The translations under genes were made by a program, and so were the position numbers. Below the pieces are notes generated by a model. It saw only the letters and a list, made by a program, of their open reading frames with translations, searched no databases and was not told the origin of the DNA. A stretch of 11,995 nucleotides of DNA from Pseudomonadota bacterium (GTDB lineage Bacteria; Pseudomonadota; Alphaproteobacteria; Rhizobiales; Rhizobiaceae): assembly GCA_023388675.1 (NCBI GenBank), contig JAEWFU010000355.1:1-11995 (forward strand). The letters run 5' to 3'. Numbering within the stretch: position 1 is the stretch's first letter; each line of letters starts with the position of its first letter. Positions 1 to 7,609 of this stretch are shown here, in pieces.

Positions 1-335
1 CTCACCTTCTTCGCGACGCGCAAGGAGAAATCGGGGCTGTCGATGGTCAGCAGGCAATCGGGCGCGGCACGCACCACGGCCTGCGCGGTCTCGTTCAGGC
101 GACGCATGAGGCGCGGCAGGCTGGCGATTACAGCGCTCACGCCCATGAGCGCGATCTCGGAACCGTCGAACAACGGGTTCAGCCCCAGCGCCTGCAGATG
201 CCTGCCGCCGACGCCGACCAGTTCCACCTCATGTCCGGTCCGCGCTGCCAATGCCCTCACAAGATCCGCGCCAAGCAGGTCGCCGGATTCCTCACCGGCA
301 ACGACTGCTATTCGCAAAGGCCTGGCCGGGGTCAT
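1..335 (-). CDS. lpxB: Lipid-A-disaccharide synthase LpxB, N-terminal part (runs off the window)
   Basis: LpxB is a peripheral inner-membrane glycosyltransferase that joins UDP-2,3-diacylglucosamine to lipid X to form the lipid A disaccharide. Only the first 111 codons are inside the window. The translation begins MTPARPLRIAVVAGEESGDL and shows the family's N-terminal Rossmann-type glycine motif AGEESGDLLGA (about residues 13-23). It then has a G-V-G-G turn, the LFDGSEIALMGV segment and the TIDSPDFSLRVAKKV segment (about residues 97-111), all typical of LpxB. The ATG at 333-335 overlaps the lpxI stop as ATGA. A strong ribosome-binding site, GGAGGA, lies 6 nt upstream inside the end of lpxI, which fixes the start. 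The downstream active-site half is not visible. Confidence 0.95.
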   Translation of the reverse strand, partial: MTPARPLRIAVVAGEESGDLLGADLVRALAARTGHEVELVGVGGRHLQALGLNPLFDGSEIALMGVSAVIASLPRLMRRLNETAQAVVRAAPDCLLTIDSPDFSLRVAKKV

Positions 336-1225
336 TGATCGTCCTCCGGTTTCGCGGGCATTCCGACGACGAACAGGCCAAGCTCGTCGGCGCGGGCAAT
401 CGTCTTGTCGAAATCGAGGATGAAAGAGCGCCCGGCATCGACGGCAATGCCCGCCAAACCCGCCTTGTGGGCGCCCTCCACCGTCTGCGGGCCTATGGCG
501 GGCAGGTCTGCGCGGCGCTCCTGAAGAGGCTTGCAGTGTTTGACGAGAACACCCCGCTTCTTGCCAGCCAGCCTTCCGTGGCCACGCATCTGCGCCGTGC
601 GTTCAAGCAGTCCGTCCGTGCCCTCTATGCCTTCGAGAGCGATGGCGCGCCCGCCTATCGCAATCGCCGCCTGGCCGATGTCGAGCCGTCCGATGGCAAG
701 GGCGGCTTCGGACGCCGCTTCCAGGTCGCGACGGTCGTGCGACGTTGGCGTCATGCGCGTCAATGTCCCTTCCGGTGCCAGCAGGTCCGGTACGATTTCG
801 TGCGGGCCCACTACCGTGATGTCGTTAGCCTCCGCAATCTCGATGATCGTGCGCAAGAGCCGGTCGTCTCCGCGCAAGAGGCCGGCCGCCACGCGCGGCA
901 GCAGCGCCAGGGTGGACAGGTTCCACCGTACGCGGCGCAAATTCGGGCGCCGGACGACGTTGCCCGACATGACCAAGCGTTTCACACCGTGCTTCTTGAG
1001 AAGCGGCAACGCCTGGCCGAAATCCTCAACTGCGAGCACGGCCTGCTCTGCACCGTCAAAAGACTGCTCGTCGTCGACTTCCCCGGCAATCAGGATAACG
1101 AAAGGCTTTTCTCCGTGATCAAGGAGCGTCCGCACAACCGCGACTGGCAGTGCGCCGCCGCCGGCGATGACGGCGATGCGGCCGTCACGGCTTGCCTGCG
1201 CGTTCGGCTGGTCAGCCCTGGTCAT
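332..1225 (-). CDS. lpxI: UDP-2,3-diacylglucosamine pyrophosphatase LpxI
   Basis: LpxI (DUF1009 family) cleaves UDP-2,3-diacylglucosamine to lipid X and UMP in the cytoplasm, the step done by the unrelated LpxH in E. coli. The 297-residue product fits the family length. It starts its fold with RIAVIAGGGALP (about 16-27), has GDDRLLR (119-125), a long glycine-rich stretch around 185-207 (QAAIAIGGRAIALEGIEG), and a C-terminal DLPAIGPQT (about 240-248) followed by GLAGIAVDAG. Asp240 in DLPAIG is my candidate for the aspartate reported as essential in the Caulobacter enzyme; this is from memory and not aligned. The start is uncertain: tandem ATGs at 1223-1225 and 1226-1228 have no clear ribosome-binding site, and earlier in-frame ATGs exist at 1234 and 1243. 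Any choice overlaps the end of lpxA (14 nt from 1225), so translation is probably coupled. It sits between lpxA and lpxB, as expected for its step. Confidence 0.93.
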   Translation of the reverse strand: MTRADQPNAQASRDGRIAVIAGGGALPVAVVRTLLDHGEKPFVILIAGEVDDEQSFDGAEQAVLAVEDFGQALPLLKKHGVKRLVMSGNVVRRPNLRRVRWNLSTLALLPRVAAGLLRGDDRLLRTIIEIAEANDITVVGPHEIVPDLLAPEGTLTRMTPTSHDRRDLEAASEAALAIGRLDIGQAAIAIGGRAIALEGIEGTDGLLERTAQMRGHGRLAGKKRGVLVKHCKPLQERRADLPAIGPQTVEGAHKAGLAGIAVDAGRSFILDFDKTIARADELGLFVVGMPAKPEDDQ

Positions 1226-2042
1226 CATCCGCGGCATCGTCGCCATCGAGCGGCGGTACGGCGAAGTGGCGCTTGCCGCGCTGCGTGATGAAGTCGACGA
1301 TCTCAATGACCGCCGGCGAGTCGGCAAATTGCACCCGCACCTCCTCGGCACTTTCGAGCAGGGGCTTTTCCGGCGAGAACAGGATGCGATAGGCCGCACG
1401 CAGGTTTGCAAGGTCGCTGCGCGCCATGCCCGAGCGCTTCAGGCCCACGACATTGAAGCCGCGCAGCTTCGCGCGGTTGCCAACAGCCATACCGTAGGGG
1501 ATGACGTCCCCGACGACGGCGGAGCAGCCGCCAAGGAACGCACGGCGCCCCACCCGGACGAACTGATGGACTGCGGTCAGGCCACCGATAATGACGTAGT
1601 CGCCGATCTCGCAATGGCCGCCGAGCGTCGCGCCGTGTGTCAGTGTGACGTTGTCGCCGACGATGCAATCATGGGCCACATGCGAGTACGCAAGGAAGAA
1701 GCCGTTCGCGCCGACGGTCGTGGCACCGCGGCCGCTATCGGTGCCGACATTCATCGTCACGGATTCGCGTATGTCGCAGTTCTCGCCGATGGTCAGCGTC
1801 GTGCGGCCGCCCTTGTGCTTGGAATCCTGCGGCGGCCCGCCCAGCGCGGCGAATGCCTGCGCGCGGGTGCCCGCACCGACGGTGGTGGCGCCCGTTACCG
1901 AGACATGGCCGGCAAGGTGTACATTGTCACCGAGCACGACCTCTGCGCCCACATGGCAGAAGGGTCCGACATGGACACCGGCGCCCAGTTGCGCGCCTGG
2001 CTCCACGAAGGCGGTCTGGTGGATGAATGTTTCGCTGGTCAT
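1212..2042 (-). CDS. lpxA: UDP-N-acetylglucosamine acyltransferase LpxA
   Basis: LpxA moves a 3-hydroxyacyl chain from acyl carrier protein to the 3-position of UDP-GlcNAc, the first step of lipid A synthesis, as a cytoplasmic trimer. The 276-residue product is a left-handed beta-helix of hexapeptide repeats (about 1-190) followed by a helical C-terminal domain. The catalytic histidine is His124 in SHVAHDC. AVHQF carries His159, matching E. coli His160. Residue 172 in LGGCS is glycine, at the place of E. coli Gly173, which sets a long (about C14) acyl ruler; that reading is inference by motif offset. The family signature PQDSK (71-75) and RESVT (92-96) are present. The tail after residue 264 is acidic (DGDDAADDDQG). 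The ATG at 2040-2042 follows fabZ by 13 nt, with a weak AGGA site close to it. Its 3' end overlaps lpxI. Confidence 0.97.
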   Translation of the reverse strand: MTSETFIHQTAFVEPGAQLGAGVHVGPFCHVGAEVVLGDNVHLAGHVSVTGATTVGAGTRAQAFAALGGPPQDSKHKGGRTTLTIGENCDIRESVTMNVGTDSGRGATTVGANGFFLAYSHVAHDCIVGDNVTLTHGATLGGHCEIGDYVIIGGLTAVHQFVRVGRRAFLGGCSAVVGDVIPYGMAVGNRAKLRGFNVVGLKRSGMARSDLANLRAAYRILFSPEKPLLESAEEVRVQFADSPAVIEIVDFITQRGKRHFAVPPLDGDDAADDDQG

Positions 2043-2055
2043 GATCCTGGGCGGC

Positions 2056-2529
2056 TCAGTTTGCCGGCTTGGGCGACATCATCGCCGATATTTCGGCCTC
2101 GGCAACCTTGGTTCCCTCGACGATTGCCTCGCAGGCGAAACGCCAGATATTGCCGCGCTGCTTGAGCTTCTTGACGTGGATTTCCAGGCGATCGCCCGGC
2201 ACCACCGGACGGCGGAACTTGGCGTTGTCGATGGTCATGAAATAGACGAGCGACGGCTTGTCCTCGCCGGTTGAGCGAATGCAGATAGCGCCGGCCGTCT
2301 GTGCCATTGCTTCTACGATAAGCACCCCCGGCATCACCGGCTGCTCGGGAAAGTGCCCCTGAAAATGGGGCTCGTTCGCCGTGACGTTCTTGATGCCGAT
2401 CGCCGAATTGTCTCCGTCGATGTCCACGATCCGATCGACAAGCAGGAACGGGTAGCGATGCGGCAGCAGCCGCATCAGGCCGAGTATGTCGAGGCTGTCG
2501 AGCGAGTTGGCGGCTGCGGTGTCATTCAT
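2056..2529 (-). CDS. fabZ: (3R)-hydroxyacyl-ACP dehydratase FabZ
   Basis: FabZ removes water from 3-hydroxyacyl-ACP in type II fatty acid elongation. It competes with LpxA and LpxD for the same hydroxyacyl-ACP pool, which explains its place between their genes. The 157-residue product is one hot-dog fold. It shows [14 protein letters not shown] (about 21-34), the catalytic histidine in [12 protein letters not shown] (His59 by comparison with E. coli His54), and the catalytic glutamate Glu73 in [12 protein letters not shown] (66-77). Other family marks are [13 protein letters not shown] (101-113) and a C-terminal AEAEISAM strand. The ATG at 2527-2529 overlaps the end of lpxD by 8 nt (ATGAATGA). 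A purine-rich AAGGGA lies about 8 nt upstream, so both coupling and direct initiation are possible. Nothing is missing or unusual in the protein. Confidence 0.98.
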   Translation of the reverse strand: MNDTAAANSLDSLDILGLMRLLPHRYPFLLVDRIVDIDGDNSAIGIKNVTANEPHFQGHFPEQPVMPGVLIVEAMAQTAGAICIRSTGEDKPSLVYFMTIDNAKFRRPVVPGDRLEIHVKKLKQRGNIWRFACEAIVEGTKVAEAEISAMMSPKPAN

Positions 2530-3580
2530 CCCGCGGTCCCTTTCCCGTCTGGTCGTTTGTGAGTTTTCGGATCGTCGCGATCTCTCTGAACAGGCTCTTC
2601 AGCGGCTGTGCAGGTGCACCACCCCAGCGCGCGCCGGCCGGAACGTCGTTCATCACGCCGCTGCGCGCCGCGATGGCGGCCCCACTGCCGATGCTGATGT
2701 GGTCGGCAAGGCCGACACTGCCGCCCAGCATTACCCCATCGCCTAGCTGTACCGAGCCGGACAAGCCGCAAAGACCGGCGATCAGGCAGAACCGCCCGAT
2801 CCGGACGTTGTGGGCGATCTGGACGAGATTATCGATTTTGGAGCCTTCGCCGATGATTGTATCGGAAAGCGTGCCGCGGTCGACCGTGGTATTCGCGCCG
2901 ATCTCGACGTCGTCCTGTATGACGACCCGGCCGATCTGAGGGATCTTTTCCGGCCCGGATCGGCCTGCAGCAAAGCCGAAGCCATCCTGTCCGATCCGCA
3001 CCCCGGCATGGATGATCACACGATTGCCGATCAGCGCGTTCTGAACCGAAGCCCCCGACCCCACGAAACTGTCACGCCCGATCTGGCAGGACGACCCGAT
3101 TACGGCTGTTGGCGCGATCACGGTTCCACTGCCGATCGCGGCTCGCGGTCCCACGACTGCGCCAGCCTCGATGATCGCGCCGGGCTCGATGAGCGCATCG
3201 GGATGAACATGAGCACCCGGCGACACGCCGGTTTCGCCCGTTAACGGCGCAGGGCGCACGGCGGCAGGAAACATGATCCTGCCGATCGCAGCAAAATCGG
3301 ACTGCGGCCTCGCTGAAACGACGATCGCGCTGCCGTCGCGCACGGAACCGGCAACGTCTTCGGTGCAAAGCACGACAGAAGCCTCGATGACCTCGAGTTT
3401 CGCCGCATTGCGCTTGCCGTCGATGAAGATCAGGGCACCGGGACCGCCCTCGCCGGCTGAGACGAGCTTCGACACCTCGTTCTGAGCCAGCTGGGGCGTG
3501 CGGAGTTCCGCGCCCGTCAGCGTCGCGATCTCAACCGCGGTAAACCGGCGCGACGGTTCGAAGAATACCGGATCGGTCAT
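2522..3580 (-). CDS. lpxD: UDP-3-O-acylglucosamine N-acyltransferase LpxD
   Basis: LpxD adds the second hydroxyacyl chain, N-linked at position 2, after deacetylation by LpxC, which is encoded elsewhere. The product has 352 residues, the usual length. It has an N-terminal uridine-binding domain (about 1-110), then a left-handed beta-helix of hexapeptide repeats (about 115-315), then a short C-terminal helix ([10 protein letters not shown], 331-340). Key motifs are [15 protein letters not shown] (190-204), [10 protein letters not shown] (227-236) and the catalytic His257 in [10 protein letters not shown]. The ATG at 3578-3580 has a good AGAAGG ribosome-binding site 5 nt upstream, directly abutting a 9-bp hairpin in the bamA-lpxD spacer. 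The end overlaps fabZ by 8 nt. E. coli has skp between bamA and lpxD; here there is only a 149-nt spacer. Confidence 0.97.
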   Translation of the reverse strand: MTDPVFFEPSRRFTAVEIATLTGAELRTPQLAQNEVSKLVSAGEGGPGALIFIDGKRNAAKLEVIEASVVLCTEDVAGSVRDGSAIVVSARPQSDFAAIGRIMFPAAVRPAPLTGETGVSPGAHVHPDALIEPGAIIEAGAVVGPRAAIGSGTVIAPTAVIGSSCQIGRDSFVGSGASVQNALIGNRVIIHAGVRIGQDGFGFAAGRSGPEKIPQIGRVVIQDDVEIGANTTVDRGTLSDTIIGEGSKIDNLVQIAHNVRIGRFCLIAGLCGLSGSVQLGDGVMLGGSVGLADHISIGSGAAIAARSGVMNDVPAGARWGGAPAQPLKSLFREIATIRKLTNDQTGKGPRDE

Positions 3581-3591
3581 ACAAACCTTCT

Positions 3592-3618
3592 CTTCCGGGC
3601 CGGTTGCCAGCCCGGAAG
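3592..3618 (-). repeat. Perfect 9-bp hairpin just before the lpxD ribosome-binding site
   Basis: CTTCCGGGC at 3592-3600 and GCCCGGAAG at 3610-3618 are perfect reverse complements separated by 9 nt. On the minus strand the second arm ends in GGAAG and is followed at once by AGAAGG, the lpxD ribosome-binding site, then 5 nt and the ATG. No run of T follows, so it does not look like an intrinsic terminator. It could stabilise the lpxD mRNA 5' end, mark a processing site, or tune access to the ribosome-binding site. Its function is unknown; the pairing itself is directly seen. Confidence 0.6.
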
Positions 3619-3681
3619 CGCCTTGCCCGTTGTCAGGGCGCGGCCCGCTCCAGTTGGATCGAAGCCGCGCTCATCGTCGGT

Positions 3682-3693
3682 CGTTGCGCAACG
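3682..3693. repeat. 12-bp perfect palindrome in the bamA-lpxD spacer
   Basis: CGTTGCGCAACG reads the same on both strands, 37 nt past the bamA stop codon in the 149-nt spacer before lpxD. The symmetry does not extend beyond 12 bp. It could be a protein-binding dyad or chance in a GC-rich genome. I cannot tie it to a known regulator. Confidence 0.3.
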
Positions 3694-3729
3694 GACCTGC
3701 CGAAGCCGTCCCACTGCCGGCACGACGCG

Positions 3730-6132
3730 CTAGAACCGGGTCGAGATACCGAAGCTGAAGTTCTGAATCTGGTCGCCGTCTTCCTTCAGGACCGGCACGG
3801 CGTAGTCGACGCGCAGCGGGCCGAAAGGCGACGCCCAGATCAGGCTCGCACCGACCGACGCGCGCCACTCCATCTCGCTCCCCAGCACGGCGCCGTGACC
3901 ATCCAGCTTGTTGCCGTAAAGCGTTGCGGCATCTGCGAAAGCCGCGGCACGCAGACCGATCCCGGTCGGAATAAACGGCATCGGGAACTGCACTTCAGCC
4001 GAAGCATTGAAGTAGGTGGTACCGCCGAGATGGTTGTAGACCGTGTTGCCGTTAGCATCGGTCGTCGTCTGATACGGGCCGATGCCGTTGCTCTTGAAGC
4101 CGCGGATCATACGGTCGTTGTTCTGGAAATGATCGAAGACGCGCAGCCCATCATTGCCGTAGGAGGCGATGTGACCGGCACCCGCGGAAAGCAGGCCGAC
4201 GAGATCCATTTCCTCGGACAGCAGGTGGTAGTAGCTGCCGCGCGCGGTCAGCTTGGTCCACTGAGCGTCGCCGCCCAGACCTGCGACCTCCACCGTACCA
4301 TTGAGGTAGAGACCCTCTCGCGGGTTACGCATGTCGTCGATGGTGTTGAACAGCAGCGTACCGCTGACCGAGGACTTGGTCCACGGGCTCTGGTTTTCGA
4401 TGGCATCCTTCAGATAATCCGAGAGCGTGCATCGCGGATCGTTCGGGATCGGATTGCCGTTATCGTCAAGGCAGACGCCGCTATAGACGTATTTTTCCTG
4501 CGTCAGATTGTAGGCGAACTGCGTGCTGAGCGCCTGCGTGATCGGCAGGCCGAAACGCACCGTGCCGCCGGTCAGCTCACTGTCGTATCCCTGGTTGTAC
4601 TCGCGTGTCTGGCGATAGATATCGAAGCCGGCGCTGATGCGGCGCCCGAGGAAATACGGCTCCGTGAACGAGACCGTGTAGTCGCGCGAATTCCGTCCGC
4701 CGGCCATCGAAAGGCGGATGGACTGGCCACGGCCAAGGAAGTTGCGCTCGGCGATCGAGCCTTCGACGCTGAAACCTGACGTTGCCGAGTTGCCGGTGGT
4801 GTAGCCGCCGCCAACAGAAAGCTCGCCGGTCGACTTCTCGATGACATCGACAACCAGGATCACACGATCCGGCTCGGACCCCGGCGCGGTGGCAATGTTG
4901 ACCGTCTCAAAGAAATCAAGCCTTTCCAGCCGGCGCTTGGCGCGCTGGATGAGGACCTGGTTGAATGCGTCGCCTTCGCTGAAGTCGAATTCACGGCGAA
5001 TCACATAGTCACGCGTGCGCTCGTTGCCGCGGATCTCGATACGCTCGATGTAGGCGCGCGGGCCCTGGTCGATCGTGTAGACGACGGAGATCGTCTGGTT
5101 CGCGAAGTTCCGGTCGCCGCGGGGTGTCACCTGCGCGAATGCATAGCCGAGATCGGCCACGCGCTCCGAAAGGCCGACCAGCGAATCCTCGACTGCCTTG
5201 GCGCTGTAGTAGTTGCCGCTGCGGGATTCGAGCTGATTGCGCAGTGCCTGACCGTCCAGGCCCTCGACAGTGCTCTCCACCTCGATGGACCCGAAGCGAT
5301 AGCGCTGCCCCTCGTCCACCGTGAAGCTGACGCGATAGGAATTCGCCGCCTCGTCGAACTCGCCAAAGGCCGAGATGACGCGGAAGTCGGCGAAGCCGCG
5401 ATTGTAGTAGAAGCGGCGCAGCGCTTCCTCGTCGGCGCGCAGCCGGTCTTCGTCATAGATGTCGTTGCGGGTCAGCCACGACATGACGTTGGACTGCTTG
5501 AGCGAAATCACCTCGCGCAGGCGGCCGTCGGAGAAGGTCGTGTTGCCCTCGAAGCTGACCGAAGCGATCTTCGTGCGATCGCCTTCCTGGATATTGAAGA
5601 TGACGTTGACGCGGCCTTGCCCGAGGTCGACAACTTCCGGCGAAACGGTGGCGTCCTCGCGGCCGGTGCGGCCGTAGGCCTGACGGATCGTCTCGGCATC
5701 GGCTTCCATCATCGCGCTGGAATACGCGCCGCGCGGGCGAAGCTGGATCTGGCGCCCGAGGTCGGCATCCTTGAGACGCCGGTTGCCCTGGAACAGAACC
5801 TGATTGACGATCGCGTTCTCGTCGACGCTGACGACCAGCGTCGAGCCAGATTGGTTGATACGAACGTCCGAGAACATTCCCGTCGAGAACAGCCGCTTGA
5901 CCGCTTCGTCGACGTCGGCGTTGCTGAAATTCTGGCCGGGGCGGATGCCGGTGTTGTTACGGATGGTTTCGGCATCGACGCGACGGTTGCCGCGAACCTC
6001 GATGCTGCTGACGACAGCGGCCTGCGCGACCGTCGTCGATGCAAGCTGCAACGCGCCGGCGCCGGACAGTACGAAACCGACCGAAAGGGCGGCCGCCGAA
6101 GCGGCGCTCAACAAACTGGAAGCTGCCTTCAT
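3730..6132 (-). CDS. bamA: Outer-membrane protein assembly factor BamA
   Basis: BamA is the essential core of the BAM complex, folding beta-barrel proteins into the outer membrane. The 800-residue product starts with a signal peptide (about 1-38, hydrophobic core then TTVAQA, likely cut after Ala38). Five POTRA domains follow, roughly 41-107, 108-183, 187-275, 278-357 and 360-432, each opening with a V-x-F/I-x-G-N-type strand (for example SIEVRGNRRV, SVSFEGNTTF, IEIRGNERT). A 16-strand barrel spans about 436-800. The barrel shows GGGYTTGNSATSGFSVEGS, RNFLGRGQ (463-470), the loop-6 RGF motif (677-679, in MIRGFKSNGIGP) and the C-terminal beta-signal NFSFGISTRF ending in phenylalanine. Cys554 and Cys568 lie in one predicted loop. 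The ATG at 6130-6132 is chosen because the signal peptide begins there; the ribosome-binding site is weak (AAGG 12 nt upstream). The gene follows rseP by 219 nt. Confidence 0.98.
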   Translation of the reverse strand: MKAASSLLSAASAAALSVGFVLSGAGALQLASTTVAQAAVVSSIEVRGNRRVDAETIRNNTGIRPGQNFSNADVDEAVKRLFSTGMFSDVRINQSGSTLVVSVDENAIVNQVLFQGNRRLKDADLGRQIQLRPRGAYSSAMMEADAETIRQAYGRTGREDATVSPEVVDLGQGRVNVIFNIQEGDRTKIASVSFEGNTTFSDGRLREVISLKQSNVMSWLTRNDIYDEDRLRADEEALRRFYYNRGFADFRVISAFGEFDEAANSYRVSFTVDEGQRYRFGSIEVESTVEGLDGQALRNQLESRSGNYYSAKAVEDSLVGLSERVADLGYAFAQVTPRGDRNFANQTISVVYTIDQGPRAYIERIEIRGNERTRDYVIRREFDFSEGDAFNQVLIQRAKRRLERLDFFETVNIATAPGSEPDRVILVVDVIEKSTGELSVGGGYTTGNSATSGFSVEGSIAERNFLGRGQSIRLSMAGGRNSRDYTVSFTEPYFLGRRISAGFDIYRQTREYNQGYDSELTGGTVRFGLPITQALSTQFAYNLTQEKYVYSGVCLDDNGNPIPNDPRCTLSDYLKDAIENQSPWTKSSVSGTLLFNTIDDMRNPREGLYLNGTVEVAGLGGDAQWTKLTARGSYYHLLSEEMDLVGLLSAGAGHIASYGNDGLRVFDHFQNNDRMIRGFKSNGIGPYQTTTDANGNTVYNHLGGTTYFNASAEVQFPMPFIPTGIGLRAAAFADAATLYGNKLDGHGAVLGSEMEWRASVGASLIWASPFGPLRVDYAVPVLKEDGDQIQNFSFGISTRF

Positions 6133-6151
6133 TGGGCTTTAAAACCTTTTA

Positions 6152-6175
6152 TTCTCGTAGTCCCCACGGCGAGAA
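6152..6175 (-). repeat. Small hairpin in the bamA 5' leader
   Basis: TTCTCG at 6152-6157 and CGAGAA at 6170-6175 are perfect reverse complements with a 12-nt loop, 20 nt upstream of the bamA start. On the minus strand it is followed by TAAAAGG, the only purine-rich candidate for a ribosome-binding site. The stem is short and its role is uncertain. Confidence 0.3.
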
Positions 6176-6204
6176 ACCCGTACGTCGCGGTCAATTCTGC
6201 TACC

Positions 6205-6232
6205 GTATTACCCGTATTTTCCATACAAGCAA
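6205..6232 (-). promoter_or_regulatory. Candidate promoter for bamA and the lpx genes
   Basis: On the minus strand TTGCTT (6227-6232) and TAATAC (6205-6210) are separated by 16 nt, a rough match to a housekeeping -35/-10 pair. The whole rseP-bamA spacer (6133-6351) is the longest gap in the window and is visibly richer in A and T than its surroundings, which favours a promoter here. The match of each hexamer is only partial, and other TTGACC boxes exist in the same spacer (revcomp at 6188-6193 and 6313-6318), so the exact site is a guess. Confidence 0.3.
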
Positions 6233-6351
6233 GGCTTCGGGTTAACATGCGTTTACTAAATCCCCGAGCGTGGCATTCGCGTCACTCCAATTCGACCCCA
6301 TGGTAAACGGCCGGTCAACCGAAGCGCCAAGTCACGCATTTTCTTCACATT

Positions 6352-7494
6352 TCAGCAACCGAACAGGTCGTTCCAGAAGACGAACACCATAAAGGCCAGC
6401 ACGAGCACGAGACCGATTCGGTAGACCATCTCCATGATCCGTTCCGACACCGGGCGTCTCATGACGGCCTCGACCCCATAGAATACCAGATGGCCGCCGT
6501 CGAGGGGCGGAATCGGCAGAAGGTTCAGAAAGCCGATGCCGACGGAAAGCAGCGCCACAAGCTGCACAAGCCACTCGAAGCCGAGCGCGGCCGCCCTGCC
6601 CGCCATGTCGGCGATCTTCACCGGGCCGCCAAGCTGGCAGCGGTCTTCGCGCCCCACTGCAAAGCGCTGCAGGAACTGGCCGGTGCGGGCGATGATGAAC
6701 GCCGTTTCCTTGACCGCCTCGCCTGCCGCTTCAACAGGATTGAAAGTCAGATGGCGCGGCTGGCCAAGTTCGGCATTGTTGACGACGCCGATGACGCCGA
6801 CCCGGATGGTATTGCCGAGCGCATCTTCCTGCTCCACGACCTCCGGTGTTGCCGTCAGCGTCACTTCCGCGCCGTCGCGAAGCATCACGAAAACGATGGA
6901 ATCGCCCGCGCGACCCGAAACCAGGCGCTGCACGTCGCCGAACGTGTCGATACGGCGCCCGTCGACCGAGACGAAGCGGTCGCCCGGCAGGAAGCCGGCG
7001 GCCTCGGCCGGGCTGTCGGCGCGCACTTCCGCGACCGTCGGTTCGGCGACATAGCGCCCGTAAATCGAGAACATCACCGTGAACACGGCGATCGCCAGCA
7101 GGAAATTGAACAGAGGACCGGCAAAAACCGTCGCGGCACGTTTCCAGACCGGCTGCAGATGGAACGCAACCTTGCGCTCCTCCGGGCTGAGCGCTTCGTC
7201 TTCCTCGCGGTTCGACGGTTCGCTGGTGACGCTCATGTCACCGACGAATTTGACGTAGCCGCCGAGTGGAATCGCGGAAAGCTTCCAGCGCGTCCCGCGC
7301 CTGTCGTTGAAGCCTAAGAGTTCCGGTCCGAAGCCTATCGAGAATTCGCGCACGCCGATGCCGCACCAGCGACCCACGAGATAGTGGCCCATCTCATGAA
7401 CGAACACGACCACAGTCAGCACGAACAGGAAGGGTATGATGGTCGTGATGACGATATTGTCGAAGCTGAAGAATGTGGTCAGAAATTCGCTCAA
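6352..7494 (-). CDS. rseP: RIP metalloprotease RseP (site-2 protease family)
   Basis: RseP is an inner-membrane zinc protease that cuts transmembrane segments, such as those of anti-sigma factors or leftover signal peptides. The 380-residue product has the zinc site HEMGH (33-37) in the first membrane segment, the GFGPELL strand motif, one PDZ domain (about 150-220, with AGFLPGDRFVSVDG), and the second metal-binding motif LNLLPIPPLDGGHL with Asp332 near the C-terminus. Hydrophobic membrane spans lie at about 15-32, 120-145, 308-328 and 357-374. E. coli RseP is about 450 residues with two PDZ domains; the single-PDZ form is usual in alphaproteobacteria. The start is TTG at 7492-7494: an in-frame TAA lies only three codons upstream, and AAGGGG sits 5 nt before it. 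A 112-nt spacer with a hairpin separates it from cdsA. Confidence 0.97.
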   Translation of the reverse strand: MSEFLTTFFSFDNIVITTIIPFLFVLTVVVFVHEMGHYLVGRWCGIGVREFSIGFGPELLGFNDRRGTRWKLSAIPLGGYVKFVGDMSVTSEPSNREEDEALSPEERKVAFHLQPVWKRAATVFAGPLFNFLLAIAVFTVMFSIYGRYVAEPTVAEVRADSPAEAAGFLPGDRFVSVDGRRIDTFGDVQRLVSGRAGDSIVFVMLRDGAEVTLTATPEVVEQEDALGNTIRVGVIGVVNNAELGQPRHLTFNPVEAAGEAVKETAFIIARTGQFLQRFAVGREDRCQLGGPVKIADMAGRAAALGFEWLVQLVALLSVGIGFLNLLPIPPLDGGHLVFYGVEAVMRRPVSERIMEMVYRIGLVLVLAFMVFVFWNDLFGC

Positions 7495-7570
7495 GACGGC
7501 CCCTTACCCGTTTGACATGCAACCTTGTCGTCTCTTAGCGCAAGAATACTGGCAAATCCGTGTCCGAACC

Positions 7571-7609
7571 TGACGCGATTTCGTTCCCGCAGAAAACGAA
7601 GCCGCGTCA
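7571..7609 (-). terminator. Long interrupted hairpin starting at the cdsA stop codon (possible attenuator)
   Basis: TGACGCG (7571-7577) pairs perfectly with CGCGTCA (7603-7609). Inside it TTCGTT (7580-7585) pairs perfectly with AACGAA (7595-7600). The two stems are separated by one G-U wobble and one mismatch, with a 9-nt loop. On the minus strand the stem begins with the TGA stop of cdsA itself. There is no T run after it, so it is not a canonical intrinsic terminator. It may be an attenuator, an mRNA-stability element or a 3'-end block between cdsA and rseP. Confidence 0.4.

Noticed and set aside
251..2165. Two overlapping plus-strand frames of 345 and 332 codons
   Set aside because: They mirror lpxI and lpxA in other frames, and their long open length follows from high third-position GC.
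3604..4779. A 391-codon open frame on the plus strand
   Set aside because: It is antisense to the barrel half of bamA. The composition is shadow-like, no family motifs are visible and no convincing start region is present.
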